A stretch of 64,000 bases of DNA, taken from the NCBI RefSeq assembly GCF_009846525.1, contig NZ_CP024621.1:2294001-2358000 (forward strand). Reading direction: 5' to 3'. Both the position numbers and the translations under genes were made by a program. The notes under the pieces are model-generated. The model was not told the DNA's origin. It did not search any database and worked only from the letters and a program-made list of their open reading frames with translations. The stretch comes from Halomonas meridiana (lineage in GTDB: Bacteria > Pseudomonadota > Gammaproteobacteria > Pseudomonadales > Halomonadaceae). Below, piece by piece: positions 1 through 10,736 of this stretch (positions within the stretch are counted from its first letter, which is position 1; each line of letters starts with the position of its first letter).

Positions 1-45
1 GCTAGCCCGATACAGATGGCACTTATGAGAATAAGGAGAAACCGG

Positions 46-1710
46 GTGGAAAACGTTGAACGCGATGTAATGGACTTTGACGTTGTCATCGTCGGCGCAG
101 GCCCATCAGGGCTTGCCGCCGCTTGCCGCTTGATGCAGCAAGCCAACGAGGCCGAGCAAGAACTCACCGTCTGTGTCGTGGAAAAAGGCTCAGAGGTCGG
201 CGCCCACATTCTCTCTGGGGCCGTCTTTGAACCTCGCGCACTGGCGGAGCTGTTTCCCGACTGGGAAGAGCGTGGTGCGCCTCTCACGACCCCTGCCGTT
301 CGCGACGATGTATACCTGCTCAAAGATGCCGACAAAGCGCAGAAGATTCCCAATGCGCTCGTGCCGAAAAGCATGCACAACACCGGCGGCGATTTGACGC
401 GCTACGTGATCAGTGCGGGCAACCTGTGCCGCTGGCTTGCGGAGCAGGCAGAATCGTTGGGCGTCGAGATTTTCCCAGGGTTCGCCGCTCAGGAAGTGAT
501 CGTCGAAGAGGGTGTCGTTCGCGGTATCTTGATTGGCGACATGGGCGTCGGTGCCGATGGCACTCCTAAAGATGGCCACATGCCCGGTATGGAGCTGCGC
601 GCCAAGTACACGCTCTTTGCCGAGGGTGCGCGCGGCCACTTGGGCAAGCGGCTGATCAATGACTTCTCTTTGAATGCAGGCCGTGACCCACAGCACTACG
701 GCATCGGCTTGAAAGAACTATGGGATGTGCCCGCCGACAAGCACGAGCCCGGCTTGGTCGTCCACGGCTCTGGTTGGCCGCTGGATAGCAATACCCACGG
801 CGGCTGGTTCCTTTACCATGCAGAGAATCAGCAGGTCGTCGTTGGGCTGATCATGGATCTTGGCTACCAGAACCCGTGGCTATCACCGTTCGATGAATTT
901 CAGCGCATGAAGCACCACCCGGTGCTAAGCCAATACCTGGAAGGTGGTAAACGCGTGGCCTATGGCGCGCGGGCCATTGCCAAAGGCGGGTACAACTGCC
1001 TGCCGAAAATGACGTTCCCTGGCGGCCTGCTCATTGGCTGTGATGCGGGTACGCTCAACTTTGCCAAGATCAAAGGCCTACATACCGCCATGAAATCAGG
1101 CATGGTCGCAGCCGAGAGCGTCTTCGAGGCCATCCAAGGGGGTGATGAAGGTGGGCAAGAGCTCGCCAGCTTCACCCGCAAATGGGAAGCCAGCTGGGCC
1201 TATCAGGAGCTCAAAGAGAGTGCGAGCTTCGGCCCGGCCATACATAAATACGGCACGGTCGGCGGCGGCGCCTACAACTTCGTGAACCAACTGCTGGGCA
1301 ATAAACTCCCCAACGTTCATGACACCACCACTGACCATGGGGCACTAAAGCCAGCCGCCGAATTCGAGAAAATCGACTATCCGAAGCCGGACGGCAAGCT
1401 ATCGTTCGATAAATCCACCTCGGTGTTTTTATCGAATACGAACCACGAAGAGGATCAGCCTTGCCACCTGCGCCTTGCAGACCCCGATCTACCGATTCGT
1501 GAGAACTTGCCCAAATACGCCGAGCCCGCACAGCGCTACTGCCCGGCCGGGGTGTATGAAGTCGTCGAAGATGATCAAGGCCAGCCGCGCTTTCAGATCA
1601 ACTTCCAGAACTGCGTGCACTGCAAGACCTGCGATATCAAAGATCCAGCCCAGAACATTACCTGGGTAGCTCCTGAAGGGGGCGGTGGTCCCAACTACCC
1701 CAACATGTAA
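46..1710 (+). CDS. Electron transfer flavoprotein-ubiquinone oxidoreductase (ETF-QO)
   Basis: This membrane-associated flavoprotein takes electrons from reduced electron transfer flavoprotein, which is fed by acyl-CoA and related dehydrogenases, and passes them to ubiquinone. The N-terminus has an FAD dinucleotide-binding fold (VVIVGAGPSGLAAA, about residues 13-26). The C-terminus has the cysteines of a [4Fe-4S] cluster (CPAGVYEV, then CVHCKTCDIKDP) and ends in the family-typical GGGGPNYPNM. At 554 residues it is full length. GTG at 46 is preferred to the in-frame ATG at 16 because AGGAG at 34-38 lies 7 bases before it. It stands alone here; the ETF subunit genes would have to lie outside the window. 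It converges on the diguanylate cyclase gene across a hairpin. Confidence 0.95.
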   Translation: MENVERDVMDFDVVIVGAGPSGLAAACRLMQQANEAEQELTVCVVEKGSEVGAHILSGAVFEPRALAELFPDWEERGAPLTTPAVRDDVYLLKDADKAQKIPNALVPKSMHNTGGDLTRYVISAGNLCRWLAEQAESLGVEIFPGFAAQEVIVEEGVVRGILIGDMGVGADGTPKDGHMPGMELRAKYTLFAEGARGHLGKRLINDFSLNAGRDPQHYGIGLKELWDVPADKHEPGLVVHGSGWPLDSNTHGGWFLYHAENQQVVVGLIMDLGYQNPWLSPFDEFQRMKHHPVLSQYLEGGKRVAYGARAIAKGGYNCLPKMTFPGGLLIGCDAGTLNFAKIKGLHTAMKSGMVAAESVFEAIQGGDEGGQELASFTRKWEASWAYQELKESASFGPAIHKYGTVGGGAYNFVNQLLGNKLPNVHDTTTDHGALKPAAEFEKIDYPKPDGKLSFDKSTSVFLSNTNHEEDQPCHLRLADPDLPIRENLPKYAEPAQRYCPAGVYEVVEDDQGQPRFQINFQNCVHCKTCDIKDPAQNITWVAPEGGGGPNYPNM

Positions 1711-1720
1711 CTGCGTCTCG

Positions 1721-1752
1721 CCGTTGGCTGCCCAAACGAGGGCAGCCAACGG
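1721..1752. terminator. Convergent hairpin between the ETF-QO and diguanylate cyclase genes
   Basis: A perfect 13-bp stem (1721-1733 with 1740-1752) closes a 6-base AAACGA loop between two converging stop codons. There is no clean T-run on either side, so it may be a weak bidirectional terminator or an mRNA 3'-end stabiliser. Confidence 0.5.
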
Positions 1753-1775
1753 TGCTCCCTTCTGCATTCGCGCCT

Positions 1776-3284
1776 TTAGCGCGACGGCTCTTCATGAAAA
1801 TACGCGGTGTTCTTTCCCGCCTGCTTGGCGCGATACATGGCGGAATCGGCACGCTTCATCAGCGTTTGCTCATCGGCTCCATCGTCTGGAAACAGCGCCA
1901 CTCCAATACTGACCGAAATCAAACACGTCTGTCCCTGCAACGAGAAAGGCTCTTGAATCGCAGCCACCAACTGCTCGGTGACACGCGTCACGGGCTCCCG
2001 CTGGGTGATGTGTCTTAGCAGAATGACGAATTCATCGCCTCCCAGCCGGGCGACAACGTCGTGTTCACGCACGGAAGATAGCAGCCGTTTAGCCACCAGC
2101 TTGAGCAGCTTATCCCCCGCCTCATGGCCCAACGTATCATTGACGCTCTTGAAGCGATCTAAGTCCAAGAATAGAAGCGCAAAGCCTCCCTCCGTCCCCC
2201 GGTACCGCCCAATCGCGTGATCCACCAAATAGCTAAGATATGCCCGGTTCGGCAACTGGGTCAGCGTATCGTGAAACGCAAGATGTTCGATATAGTGCGC
2301 GTGACGCAGCCGCTCATCCGTCACCCGCTGACGCTCGCGGTGAAGCTGGTGGCTAAGCCGCGCCAGAAGCCCGAGGATCATCAGTGCCGCAAGACTCACG
2401 AAGAGCGCGCGCAGCCAGTAGCGACGTTCCATCGGGTAAGCGCGCGCCAACTGCTCCTCCACGGAGATACCGACCACGATGGACAAAGGGAAATGGAACA
2501 GTGGGCGTACCAGCGTTAGCCGCTCGACATCCTGCCAACGGGTAATGAAGGGCGTGTCGTCACTACTCATGATTTTATCATACGTCGGTAGCGCCATGGC
2601 GATGCTGGAGTACAGCCGAGTACCGCTTCGACCAATGCGGGTGACGTTACTCGCATCCACTAGCGCAAGTAGCCCCTGCTCTCCCAAGGCATTCTCGTTA
2701 TAACCGCTAACGAAGTAGTCAGCGCCGACGGTTAGCGTCACCCACTCGGTCGCATCACGACCATGGCTCAGCATTCTGGCAAACAGCAGCTGCTGTCGCC
2801 CCGCCGACGAAAACGCCTCGACCAGCAGCCCGGGGGCCTCTGGCAGCGCAGGCACACTGTCACGCTGCGTGGCCGGCTCCCAAGCGCCCGTACGCTCTTT
2901 GACCCGTCCCTGTCCGTCTACGATGCTGACCGAAAAAATCACCTCAGGGGGCAACAGGTTACGCTCCGCCAGCGTTGCTAAAATGTCTGAGCGCTGCTGA
3001 CTGGCGACGAAGTCGACGAGCTTCAACGTCGCATCGATCTCCCGCAGCGATCTCAACACCCTGGCTTCGTAGGTGTCCGCCATGTCACCAATCGAGAGTT
3101 CGATTTGGCGCTTGATCGCGGCCTGCTCACGGCTGACCAGATAGTGGGTGCTACTCAGAATGACCAGCACGATCAACACCCCGGCCGCGCCAAAGAGCGT
3201 CAGCGGCTCAGCTAGCCGATGTCGCCATGAGCGCGCGGCATGTTGCGCGTCCAGGCGCAGTACTGGACCTCGGATGTTATTCAA
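1776..3284 (-). CDS. Membrane sensor diguanylate cyclase (GGDEF)
   Basis: Predicted to make cyclic di-GMP from two GTP in response to a periplasmic signal. Order: a transmembrane helix at about 29-48, a periplasmic region of some 240 residues that looks like a Cache/PDC sensor, a second helix at about 289-310, a short linker, and a GGDEF domain. The active-site motif GGDEF is at 415-419. An intact inhibitory RxxD site (REHD, 406-409) sits five residues before it, so product inhibition is expected. There is no EAL domain. The start is TTG at 3284, just after AGGTGG, and overlaps the end of the upstream PstS-like gene by 8 bases, so the two are probably translationally coupled. The sensor's ligand cannot be read from sequence. 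Confidence 0.9.
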   Translation of the reverse strand: MNNIRGPVLRLDAQHAARSWRHRLAEPLTLFGAAGVLIVLVILSSTHYLVSREQAAIKRQIELSIGDMADTYEARVLRSLREIDATLKLVDFVASQQRSDILATLAERNLLPPEVIFSVSIVDGQGRVKERTGAWEPATQRDSVPALPEAPGLLVEAFSSAGRQQLLFARMLSHGRDATEWVTLTVGADYFVSGYNENALGEQGLLALVDASNVTRIGRSGTRLYSSIAMALPTYDKIMSSDDTPFITRWQDVERLTLVRPLFHFPLSIVVGISVEEQLARAYPMERRYWLRALFVSLAALMILGLLARLSHQLHRERQRVTDERLRHAHYIEHLAFHDTLTQLPNRAYLSYLVDHAIGRYRGTEGGFALLFLDLDRFKSVNDTLGHEAGDKLLKLVAKRLLSSVREHDVVARLGGDEFVILLRHITQREPVTRVTEQLVAAIQEPFSLQGQTCLISVSIGVALFPDDGADEQTLMKRADSAMYRAKQAGKNTAYFHEEPSR

Positions 3285-3702
3285 CGGTGACCACCTTCAA
3301 CCGCTCGTCCAAAAATCGAGCGTCAATGTAGCCGAGCGCGTTGGGATCGCGAACGAGCCGCTCTACCACCGCCTGACTATCCGCAAAGGTTTGTGGCGGT
3401 TGACCGCGTCCCGTAAAAATCAGCCTTGCCCAGTGAGCGCGCAACTGGGCCGGTGTTTTTCCAATGTAGTGACGATAAAACTCGCCGCGCTCCCGTGACC
3501 GCTCGGATTGGTCGATAGGCGTGACCACCGCTCGCCCCTGGCGCAGCGTTCGGCTCTCCAAGTAGAGGTCTTTGAGCTCTTGCCGCTGAATCCGGGTCAA
3601 TTCTGCCTCGGCGGATACCACCACGAGCAGATCCGCAACGCCTGTACAAGGAAGTAGAGCGAACAGTAAACAGCAGCACCATCGGGGTAATCGCTTAGCC
3701 AT
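3277..3702 (-). CDS. Small periplasmic PstS-like (phosphate ABC substrate-binding family) protein
   Basis: A 141-residue protein with an N-terminal signal peptide (basic start, then CCCLLFALLPCTGVA). The mature part resembles one lobe of the PstS-like phosphate-binding family: an early DLLVVVSAEAELTRI segment, an R-T-L-R-Q-G-R-A-V-V-T-P-I-D stretch, and a late ALGYIDARFL segment. It is about half the length of a normal PstS, so it is unlikely to be a transport binding protein, and no PstCAB genes are nearby. It lies between a porin and a membrane diguanylate cyclase, suggesting a periplasmic sensing or adaptor role (inference). ATG at 3702 is preferred to GTG at 3708 because GGGAG lies 7 bases before it. 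Confidence 0.75.
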   Translation of the reverse strand: MAKRLPRWCCCLLFALLPCTGVADLLVVVSAEAELTRIQRQELKDLYLESRTLRQGRAVVTPIDQSERSRERGEFYRHYIGKTPAQLRAHWARLIFTGRGQPPQTFADSQAVVERLVRDPNALGYIDARFLDERLKVVTVE

Positions 3703-3713
3703 CGTCACTCTCC

Positions 3714-4943
3714 CTAAAACACAAAGTCGAGCGCAAGGCTGAACAAATTCATGTCGCCACCTGGCTGAAAGCTGGGCTGCTGATTGATCAGCCCACCAGG
3801 CGATCCAGAACGAAAATCGATATGGTCATACTGTACCGTCAACGCCATTCCGGGTCGAAAATCCCATCGCAAACCAAGAGTGCTGCTGTCCTGAGACAGA
3901 CTGGACGACAAGAGCGCATTGAGCGTGCCATTGAGCAATACGGCCGCATCGGACAAAGGAGGCGGATAAAGCGCCGAGGGCAGGCCCGGCTCGAACCGAT
4001 TGCTGAGCACGCGGGCTCGGCCCACCCCTGCATAGGGGGTCCATTGCCCAATGCGGTATCCCGCCGTCATGTGGGCGCTTTCGATAGTACCCAACAACGT
4101 TGACGATGAGAGCCGCGCCCACTCCCCCTCTACGAACCATGAACCCGGGTCGTAGTTTACGCCAACGCTCAAAATACGCACCGGTTTGCCACCCACTTCG
4201 TAGCGGTCGGCCAGCGCCTCTCCAGGCGGTCCAAACAGTCGATACACATCAAAAAACTGGGTCAACTCCTGCGCTCTGACATTGACCTCGCCATAGCTGG
4301 CAAAGAGCGTCGTATCGCCCCAGCGGGTGTGCTGAGAGACTCCCCACGAGTCAGAAGACTCGATATCCCCCGTTTCATATTCAAGGCTACCGCCACCGTA
4401 GCTAAGACGCAGATCGTTAATCGACTCTCCCAGATAGTAGCGATAGCGTAGATCGACGCCATCGAAGTTGGCGACGGGAACCAGACGGTAAATTTCCGCA
4501 GGCGGTCTGACCCAAGGCGTCGCAAAACTCACTTTGCGGTATTCGGAGTTCATAAAGCTGCCTTGCACCATTCGCCCAGCACGGAGGCTGAGCGTCGGCG
4601 TGGCGTCATACTGCAGATACGCCCACTCGATGTCTGGGGAGAAAGAACCATCGAAGCGCTTTTCGCTGACGACCTGTACGGTCGCGGAGAGTGAAGAGGT
4701 GGCGGCTAGCGTCGTTTGAAGTCCCAACCGGCTATCGACTTCAGCACTCCACTCCCCGCTGTAGCCAGCGCCGGAGGACGCCAGTGGGTCGGCGACGAAA
4801 TCGGCATTGGTCACATCGGAATGCACCACGCCCAGCGTGCCAAACCCATTCAGGGTAACGCTAGGCAGTGAGGTGTCGGCCATGGTAGCGCCGCTGTATA
4901 CCGCGAGAGAGATGGCGCAAGACCAGACGAACTGCCTTCGCAT
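3714..4943 (-). CDS. Outer-membrane beta-barrel porin-like protein
   Basis: A 409-residue protein with a signal peptide (cleavage likely after TMA, about residue 22). It has many alternating hydrophobic/polar strands rich in Tyr, Arg and Gly and ends in a terminal phenylalanine (SLALDFVF), the usual sorting signal for outer-membrane barrels. Segments such as VTLNGFGTLGVVHSD, AYLQYDATPTLSLRAGRM and the last strand look like a general porin. It is the first gene of a three-gene operon with the PstS-like protein (11 bases downstream) and the diguanylate cyclase. The substrate is unknown. The start at 4943 gives a normal signal peptide. Confidence 0.82.
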   Translation of the reverse strand: MRRQFVWSCAISLAVYSGATMADTSLPSVTLNGFGTLGVVHSDVTNADFVADPLASSGAGYSGEWSAEVDSRLGLQTTLAATSSLSATVQVVSEKRFDGSFSPDIEWAYLQYDATPTLSLRAGRMVQGSFMNSEYRKVSFATPWVRPPAEIYRLVPVANFDGVDLRYRYYLGESINDLRLSYGGGSLEYETGDIESSDSWGVSQHTRWGDTTLFASYGEVNVRAQELTQFFDVYRLFGPPGEALADRYEVGGKPVRILSVGVNYDPGSWFVEGEWARLSSSTLLGTIESAHMTAGYRIGQWTPYAGVGRARVLSNRFEPGLPSALYPPPLSDAAVLLNGTLNALLSSSLSQDSSTLGLRWDFRPGMALTVQYDHIDFRSGSPGGLINQQPSFQPGGDMNLFSLALDFVF

Positions 4944-5036
4944 GCCGATTACCTGTTGGGTAAATAGTTAACTGCAAAGCATTTAATCGGCCAGATTAGG
5001 TGAAGTCAAACACCATGTGCGCGCGGAGCGTCAACG

Positions 5037-7247
5037 TCAGCTCACGGCGCTGTTCGCAGGCTCCATGATTTCGATAGGCGCGCGGCGCGCGATCAAACGT
5101 CGCCGCCCCGCCTGGGCAAAACGTACGTCGATGACCGGGTCCGAGGGGTTTCCTTCGACGGCCGCGACTTCGCCCTCGCCAAAGACCGCATGCAGCAGTC
5201 GCTGGCCAGGGTAGAAGTGGCTATTGGCTTGGTAGCCGGCAGCGGGTTCTTTCACCTGGGGTGCCGCCAAGGGAATGTCCTCACGCCCCACTTTTGTCAG
5301 ATAGCGCCCCACCAGACTGGGAGAGTTCACCTCAATGGGCTCGCTAGGCGGCCGCGAGTGCGCGAGGCACTCGGCAATGCGCATACCGTCCTGCCAGGCG
5401 CTTTCCGCGATGAAGCGACTCGGCTTATGAGCTCCGCCATCGTGCAGCACGAGCAGTTGCTCCTTGGCACGAGTGATGGCGACATAGAATAGCCGCCGCT
5501 CCTCTTCTAGCCGCTCATCGCTGAGGGGATTGTCGCGGCTGTAGTGAGGAAAGTCTTCTTCATTGACGCCCGCCACCGCGACCAAGGGCCACTCCAATCC
5601 TTTGGCACCGTGCACCGTGCTGATCAGCACGCCACCTGCCTGATTCTCTACGGGACGCTCGAGCAGTTCGATAAACGCATCGGGATCTTGCACGCTCTGG
5701 GCCTGCTCGATCAGCACGTCCAGCAGGCGCACGTCCTCCTCCCCCTTATCGCGTCTCGCCGCGGCGCGCTTCAACGTCTTTTCCGCATCGATAGCTTCGA
5801 CCACGTGGCTAAGCAGTTTTGCCGGTGGCCAAGCACTCAGCGTTGGCAACTCACACAGCAATTCCCAGCGTTTTTTGAGAGTGCGCCGCTGGAGCGGTTT
5901 CAATGAAGCCAGCACGGGTTCATGGCGCTCCGGCCACTGCTGAGTGCTCGCTAGCTGGTGGGCCAAGCGCTGCAAACGCTCTCTGGCAACGAACGGGGTC
6001 GGCTGGGCTAATAGCAGCAGCAGTTGTTCGGGATCGTGTAGCAGTTCAGAACGCCTGGAGAGCTTCAAATAGCCAGCCAGCGCTTGCACCAAAGGCAAGC
6101 GAAATACGAAGCGGTCTTCCCGCAATAGCCGAAAGGGAATGCCCGCCTGAAGCAGTGCGAGCTGGAACGGTACCGACAGTGCCCAACTACGCACGAGCAG
6201 GCTGGCATCGCTCAATGCCCGCCCCTGGGCCTGCCAATCCACGAGTGCATCCAACAGCAAGCGGCTGCCTTGGCCCACAAAGACACGGGTATTGGGATTT
6301 TGGGCGTCCGCCAAACAGAGCTGATCCGGCCGACGCTGATTGGCCATGATGGCGTGATTGGCCGTGAGCGCCAGCGCGTGACCATGACGAAAGGTCATCG
6401 ACAGGGGATAGTCGGTGGCGTCGCCGAAGGTAGCGGTAAAGTTCTCCAGCATCGTATCGGGACGCGCCCCCCGCCACTCATAAATGCACTGATTGGCATC
6501 GCCAACCGCCATGACGTTCGCCGTGGGGCCAGCCAACACGGCAAGCAGCCGCTGCTGAACCGTATTGATGTCTTGATACTCATCGACGATCACATGATCC
6601 AAAAACCCTTCGACACGCTGGCGAAGTGAGGCATCGGCTTCCAGGGCCTGCAAGGGGCGGTAGAGCAGATCCGCATAGCTCATCACTCCCTCCGCCTCCA
6701 GAAGGCGTTCGGCCTCGACGAAGGCGGCAGGAAAGTAGTCCGTGTCTGGCTCGAACTGAAGCCGCTCGTAGAGCGTCTCAGCGGGCAACATTTCCGCCTT
6801 TACCAACCCGCAAAAATGCGCCAGCGCTTCCAACCGGTCGCCCTCTAGCGCAGCGTCGCGGCGCTCCACTTGGTCGGCCAGCACGTTCAAACTGGCCTGA
6901 CGCAGCAAGCGCTCCATCTGCCACTCGGCGGAGAGTAACCGTCGAGGCGCCAGCGCCCCCCAACGACACAAGCTCTGAGTGAGACGATGTCCTAAAGAGT
7001 GAAACGTGCGCACATCAGGCAGCGGCTGCCCCGCAGGCGCCATACTGGCCAAGCGTCGCTGAAAATCCTCTTTTGCGGAGCGGTTGAACATCAGCACCAG
7101 CATCCGCTTGGGAGCAACGCCGCTCGACAACAGATGCAGTACTCGCGCGGCCATGGTCGTGGTCTTACCCGCCCCTGCCACGGCGGCAACACGAGCATGC
7201 CCTTCGCCATGGTGAACCACCGCTTGCTGTTCGGCCGTTAGCTTCAC
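5037..7247 (-). CDS. UvrD/Rep-family ATP-dependent DNA helicase
   Basis: A superfamily 1 3'-5' helicase of 736 residues. Visible motifs: Q motif LTAEQQAVV at the N-terminus, Walker A AVAGAGKTTTMAAR, motif II VDEYQDIN, motif III GDANQCIYEWRGA, motif V STVHGAKGLEWP and motif VI RRLFYVAITRAKEQL. The C-terminal ~100 residues resemble the tail of UvrD-like proteins (FGEGEVAAVEG). Probably acts in DNA repair or replication restart; it is not clearly UvrD or Rep itself. The GTG start at 7247 overlaps the stop of the upstream DUF1285 gene (GTGA), so translation is coupled. It is the last gene of the long minus-strand run. Confidence 0.9.
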   Translation of the reverse strand: MKLTAEQQAVVHHGEGHARVAAVAGAGKTTTMAARVLHLLSSGVAPKRMLVLMFNRSAKEDFQRRLASMAPAGQPLPDVRTFHSLGHRLTQSLCRWGALAPRRLLSAEWQMERLLRQASLNVLADQVERRDAALEGDRLEALAHFCGLVKAEMLPAETLYERLQFEPDTDYFPAAFVEAERLLEAEGVMSYADLLYRPLQALEADASLRQRVEGFLDHVIVDEYQDINTVQQRLLAVLAGPTANVMAVGDANQCIYEWRGARPDTMLENFTATFGDATDYPLSMTFRHGHALALTANHAIMANQRRPDQLCLADAQNPNTRVFVGQGSRLLLDALVDWQAQGRALSDASLLVRSWALSVPFQLALLQAGIPFRLLREDRFVFRLPLVQALAGYLKLSRRSELLHDPEQLLLLLAQPTPFVARERLQRLAHQLASTQQWPERHEPVLASLKPLQRRTLKKRWELLCELPTLSAWPPAKLLSHVVEAIDAEKTLKRAAARRDKGEEDVRLLDVLIEQAQSVQDPDAFIELLERPVENQAGGVLISTVHGAKGLEWPLVAVAGVNEEDFPHYSRDNPLSDERLEEERRLFYVAITRAKEQLLVLHDGGAHKPSRFIAESAWQDGMRIAECLAHSRPPSEPIEVNSPSLVGRYLTKVGREDIPLAAPQVKEPAAGYQANSHFYPGQRLLHAVFGEGEVAAVEGNPSDPVIDVRFAQAGRRRLIARRAPIEIMEPANSAVS

Positions 7248-7804
7248 GGCGCCTCACTTGGCATGCTATCGCTCCATTGGCCAAGCGGGTGCCAGTGTCC
7301 TGCACTGTAGAGCAGGCAAGCCGTGTGCCCTTCGGCGGTTTCGTCGACGCGGGCTTGCTCCACCAAGCGATAGAACACGTTACGATGCAGCCGAGCCGCC
7401 AAGCCAAAGCGAATGGCACACTCGGGTGCTAACTCGCCGTCGGGTGTCATCGACAGCGATAGGGGGTGATCACCGTCCAGACGCACCACATCCTCGAACT
7501 GGGTCGTCAGCCACCAGGCATCGTCGCGAAAATCGGCCTCGACGATCATTAAAGGGCGATCGTCAACGGTCACTCGCCAGCGCTCCGCAGGAGTCACCAG
7601 GCAATACCCGTCCGCATCCCGCCGTAAAAGGCTGGCAAGCAGTTTAGCAATCGCCGGGCGCGGGAAGGGCCTGCCTTCATGCAGCCAAGTGCCATCCGCC
7701 TGGATACGAATGTCTATATCGCCCGATAGCGCGGGCTGCCAAGTGTCGACAGGGGGAATGGTCGCCGAGCCGCCGGATTGCTGAAGTAGCCGATCAATGT
7801 TCAT
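7244..7804 (-). CDS. DUF1285 domain-containing protein
   Basis: A 186-residue soluble protein matching the DUF1285 family from sequence character: an N-terminal IPPVDTWQP segment, then ADGTWLHEGRPFPRPAIAKL and VTPAERWRVTVDDRPLMI. The biochemical role is unknown. ATG at 7804 is preferred because GGGGAG lies 7 bases before it; a TTG at 7819 and an ATG at 7810 are poorer. It sits between the tatD gene upstream and the helicase downstream, overlapping the latter by 4 bases. Confidence 0.85.
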   Translation of the reverse strand: MNIDRLLQQSGGSATIPPVDTWQPALSGDIDIRIQADGTWLHEGRPFPRPAIAKLLASLLRRDADGYCLVTPAERWRVTVDDRPLMIVEADFRDDAWWLTTQFEDVVRLDGDHPLSLSMTPDGELAPECAIRFGLAARLHRNVFYRLVEQARVDETAEGHTACLLYSAGHWHPLGQWSDSMPSEAP

Positions 7805-7830
7805 TGCCATACTCCCCAAAAGACCGCGCG

Positions 7831-8664
7831 TTACACTACCAGTCCAGATTGTGCCAGCGCCTCTTTTACATGGGCAGGCGCATCGGGCGCGGCAGCACGG
7901 AAAAGATGGTAGAAGTTCACCGTCGTCTGCATGGCGACTTCGTCGACGCTGATGCCTCGTTCACGGGCAATGCACTCAGCCACCTCGACGACCCACGCGG
8001 GTTCGTTGGGCTTACCGCGGTGGGGAACGGGTGCCAAGTAAGGGCTGTCGGTTTCGATGAGCAGCCGATCCAATGGAAGCTGGCGTGCCAGCGTGCGTAA
8101 CGACGCGGCATTGCGAAAGGTGATAATACCGGAGAGCGAAATGTAAAACCCCAGCCGCACGGCTTCTCGGGCCATCTCCAGGTCTTCGGTGAAGCAGTGG
8201 ATCACACCTCCCACCTGCGGATTGCTATGCTCCCGCAGTAGCGCCAACGTATCTTCTTTCGCATCACGGGTATGAATGATCACCGGTAGCTCTAGTTCGC
8301 TCGCGGCCATCAGGTGCCGTTTGAAGCGCTCATGCTGGACGCTTAGCGGTACGCTCTCCTGGTAGTGATAATCCAGCCCGGTTTCGCCAATGGCCACCGC
8401 GCCATACTGCTCGGCAGCGTCGACGATCTCGTCGACGCTGGGTTCGTGCGCCGCTTGATACAGCGGATGCAGACCGGCGGAGATCGCAACGTCATGGTGC
8501 TCTCTGGCAATGGCGGCGAGCCCAGGCAGCTCCTCCAGCGTCGTCGAAATCGCGAGAAACTGGCTAACGTTCGCGTGACGCGCAGCGTCCAGGGTGGCCG
8601 CCACATCGCCACCGTGGGTATGTTCCGATAAACGGTCGAGATGACAGTGAGAGTCGACAAACAT
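7831..8664 (-). CDS. TatD-family metal-dependent hydrolase (YcfH-like)
   Basis: A TIM-barrel metallohydrolase of 277 residues in the TatD nuclease family, whose members act as metal-dependent DNases or D-aminoacyl-tRNA-related enzymes. The metal ligands are visible: FVDSHCHLD at the N-terminus, IGETGLDYHY near residue 95, VIIHTRDA, GVIHCFTED and LIETDSPYLAP. Length and motifs are normal. It follows holB and pilZ in the minus-strand cluster, the position of ycfH in Escherichia coli after holB. The substrate is not evident from sequence. Confidence 0.92.
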   Translation of the reverse strand: MFVDSHCHLDRLSEHTHGGDVAATLDAARHANVSQFLAISTTLEELPGLAAIAREHHDVAISAGLHPLYQAAHEPSVDEIVDAAEQYGAVAIGETGLDYHYQESVPLSVQHERFKRHLMAASELELPVIIHTRDAKEDTLALLREHSNPQVGGVIHCFTEDLEMAREAVRLGFYISLSGIITFRNAASLRTLARQLPLDRLLIETDSPYLAPVPHRGKPNEPAWVVEVAECIARERGISVDEVAMQTTVNFYHLFRAAAPDAPAHVKEALAQSGLVV

Positions 8665-8700
8665 GCAGGGCTCTTTGAGTGTAAAGAAAAAAGTGCTGAA

Positions 8701-9036
8701 TTAGAGCGTAAATGAAGGAGGCGCTTTATCGAGCTGGCCCGCCAGCAGCGTCTCGATACGATCGCGAACGGAGTAATCCTGCTGGCTGAAGTGCACGCCA
8801 ATGCCCGGCATACGCCGACCGCTCACGCCTTCGGGAGATATCCAAATCACCTGCCCTGTCACCGAAAGACGCTCACTCTCCCCTGGCAGGGTCAGCAGCA
8901 GCATGACCGACTGCCCAAGGCCGTAGAGTGTTTTCGTCGGTACGAAAATACCTCCACGGTCCAAAAAGGGCATATAGGCGGAAAGCAGCGTCGGCACATC
9001 CGGTATCGTCAAAGAGAGCGCTTTTTGGGCAGCCAT
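8701..9036 (-). CDS. pilZ: PilZ domain protein, type IV pilus type
   Basis: An 111-residue PilZ-fold protein encoded directly after holB, matching the position of Pseudomonas pilZ (recalled from P. aeruginosa), a factor needed for type IV pilus assembly. Visible PilZ elements are the RGGIFVPT segment near the N-terminus and the late GIGVHFSQQD strand. The RxxxR loop that binds cyclic di-GMP is not seen, so it probably does not bind the nucleotide, as reported for Pseudomonas PilZ. ATG at 9036 is preferred to a start at 9096, which would add 20 unrelated residues; GAGG lies 5 bases before 9036. The start is 24 bases past the holB stop. Confidence 0.85.
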   Translation of the reverse strand: MAAQKALSLTIPDVPTLLSAYMPFLDRGGIFVPTKTLYGLGQSVMLLLTLPGESERLSVTGQVIWISPEGVSGRRMPGIGVHFSQQDYSVRDRIETLLAGQLDKAPPSFTL

Positions 9037-9059
9037 CACGACCTCGTTACAACAAGTGG

Positions 9060-10696
<1,637 letters not shown>

Positions 10697-10736
10697 TTAC
10701 TCAATTGAGACACCATCTATGGTCGATGGCGGCGAT

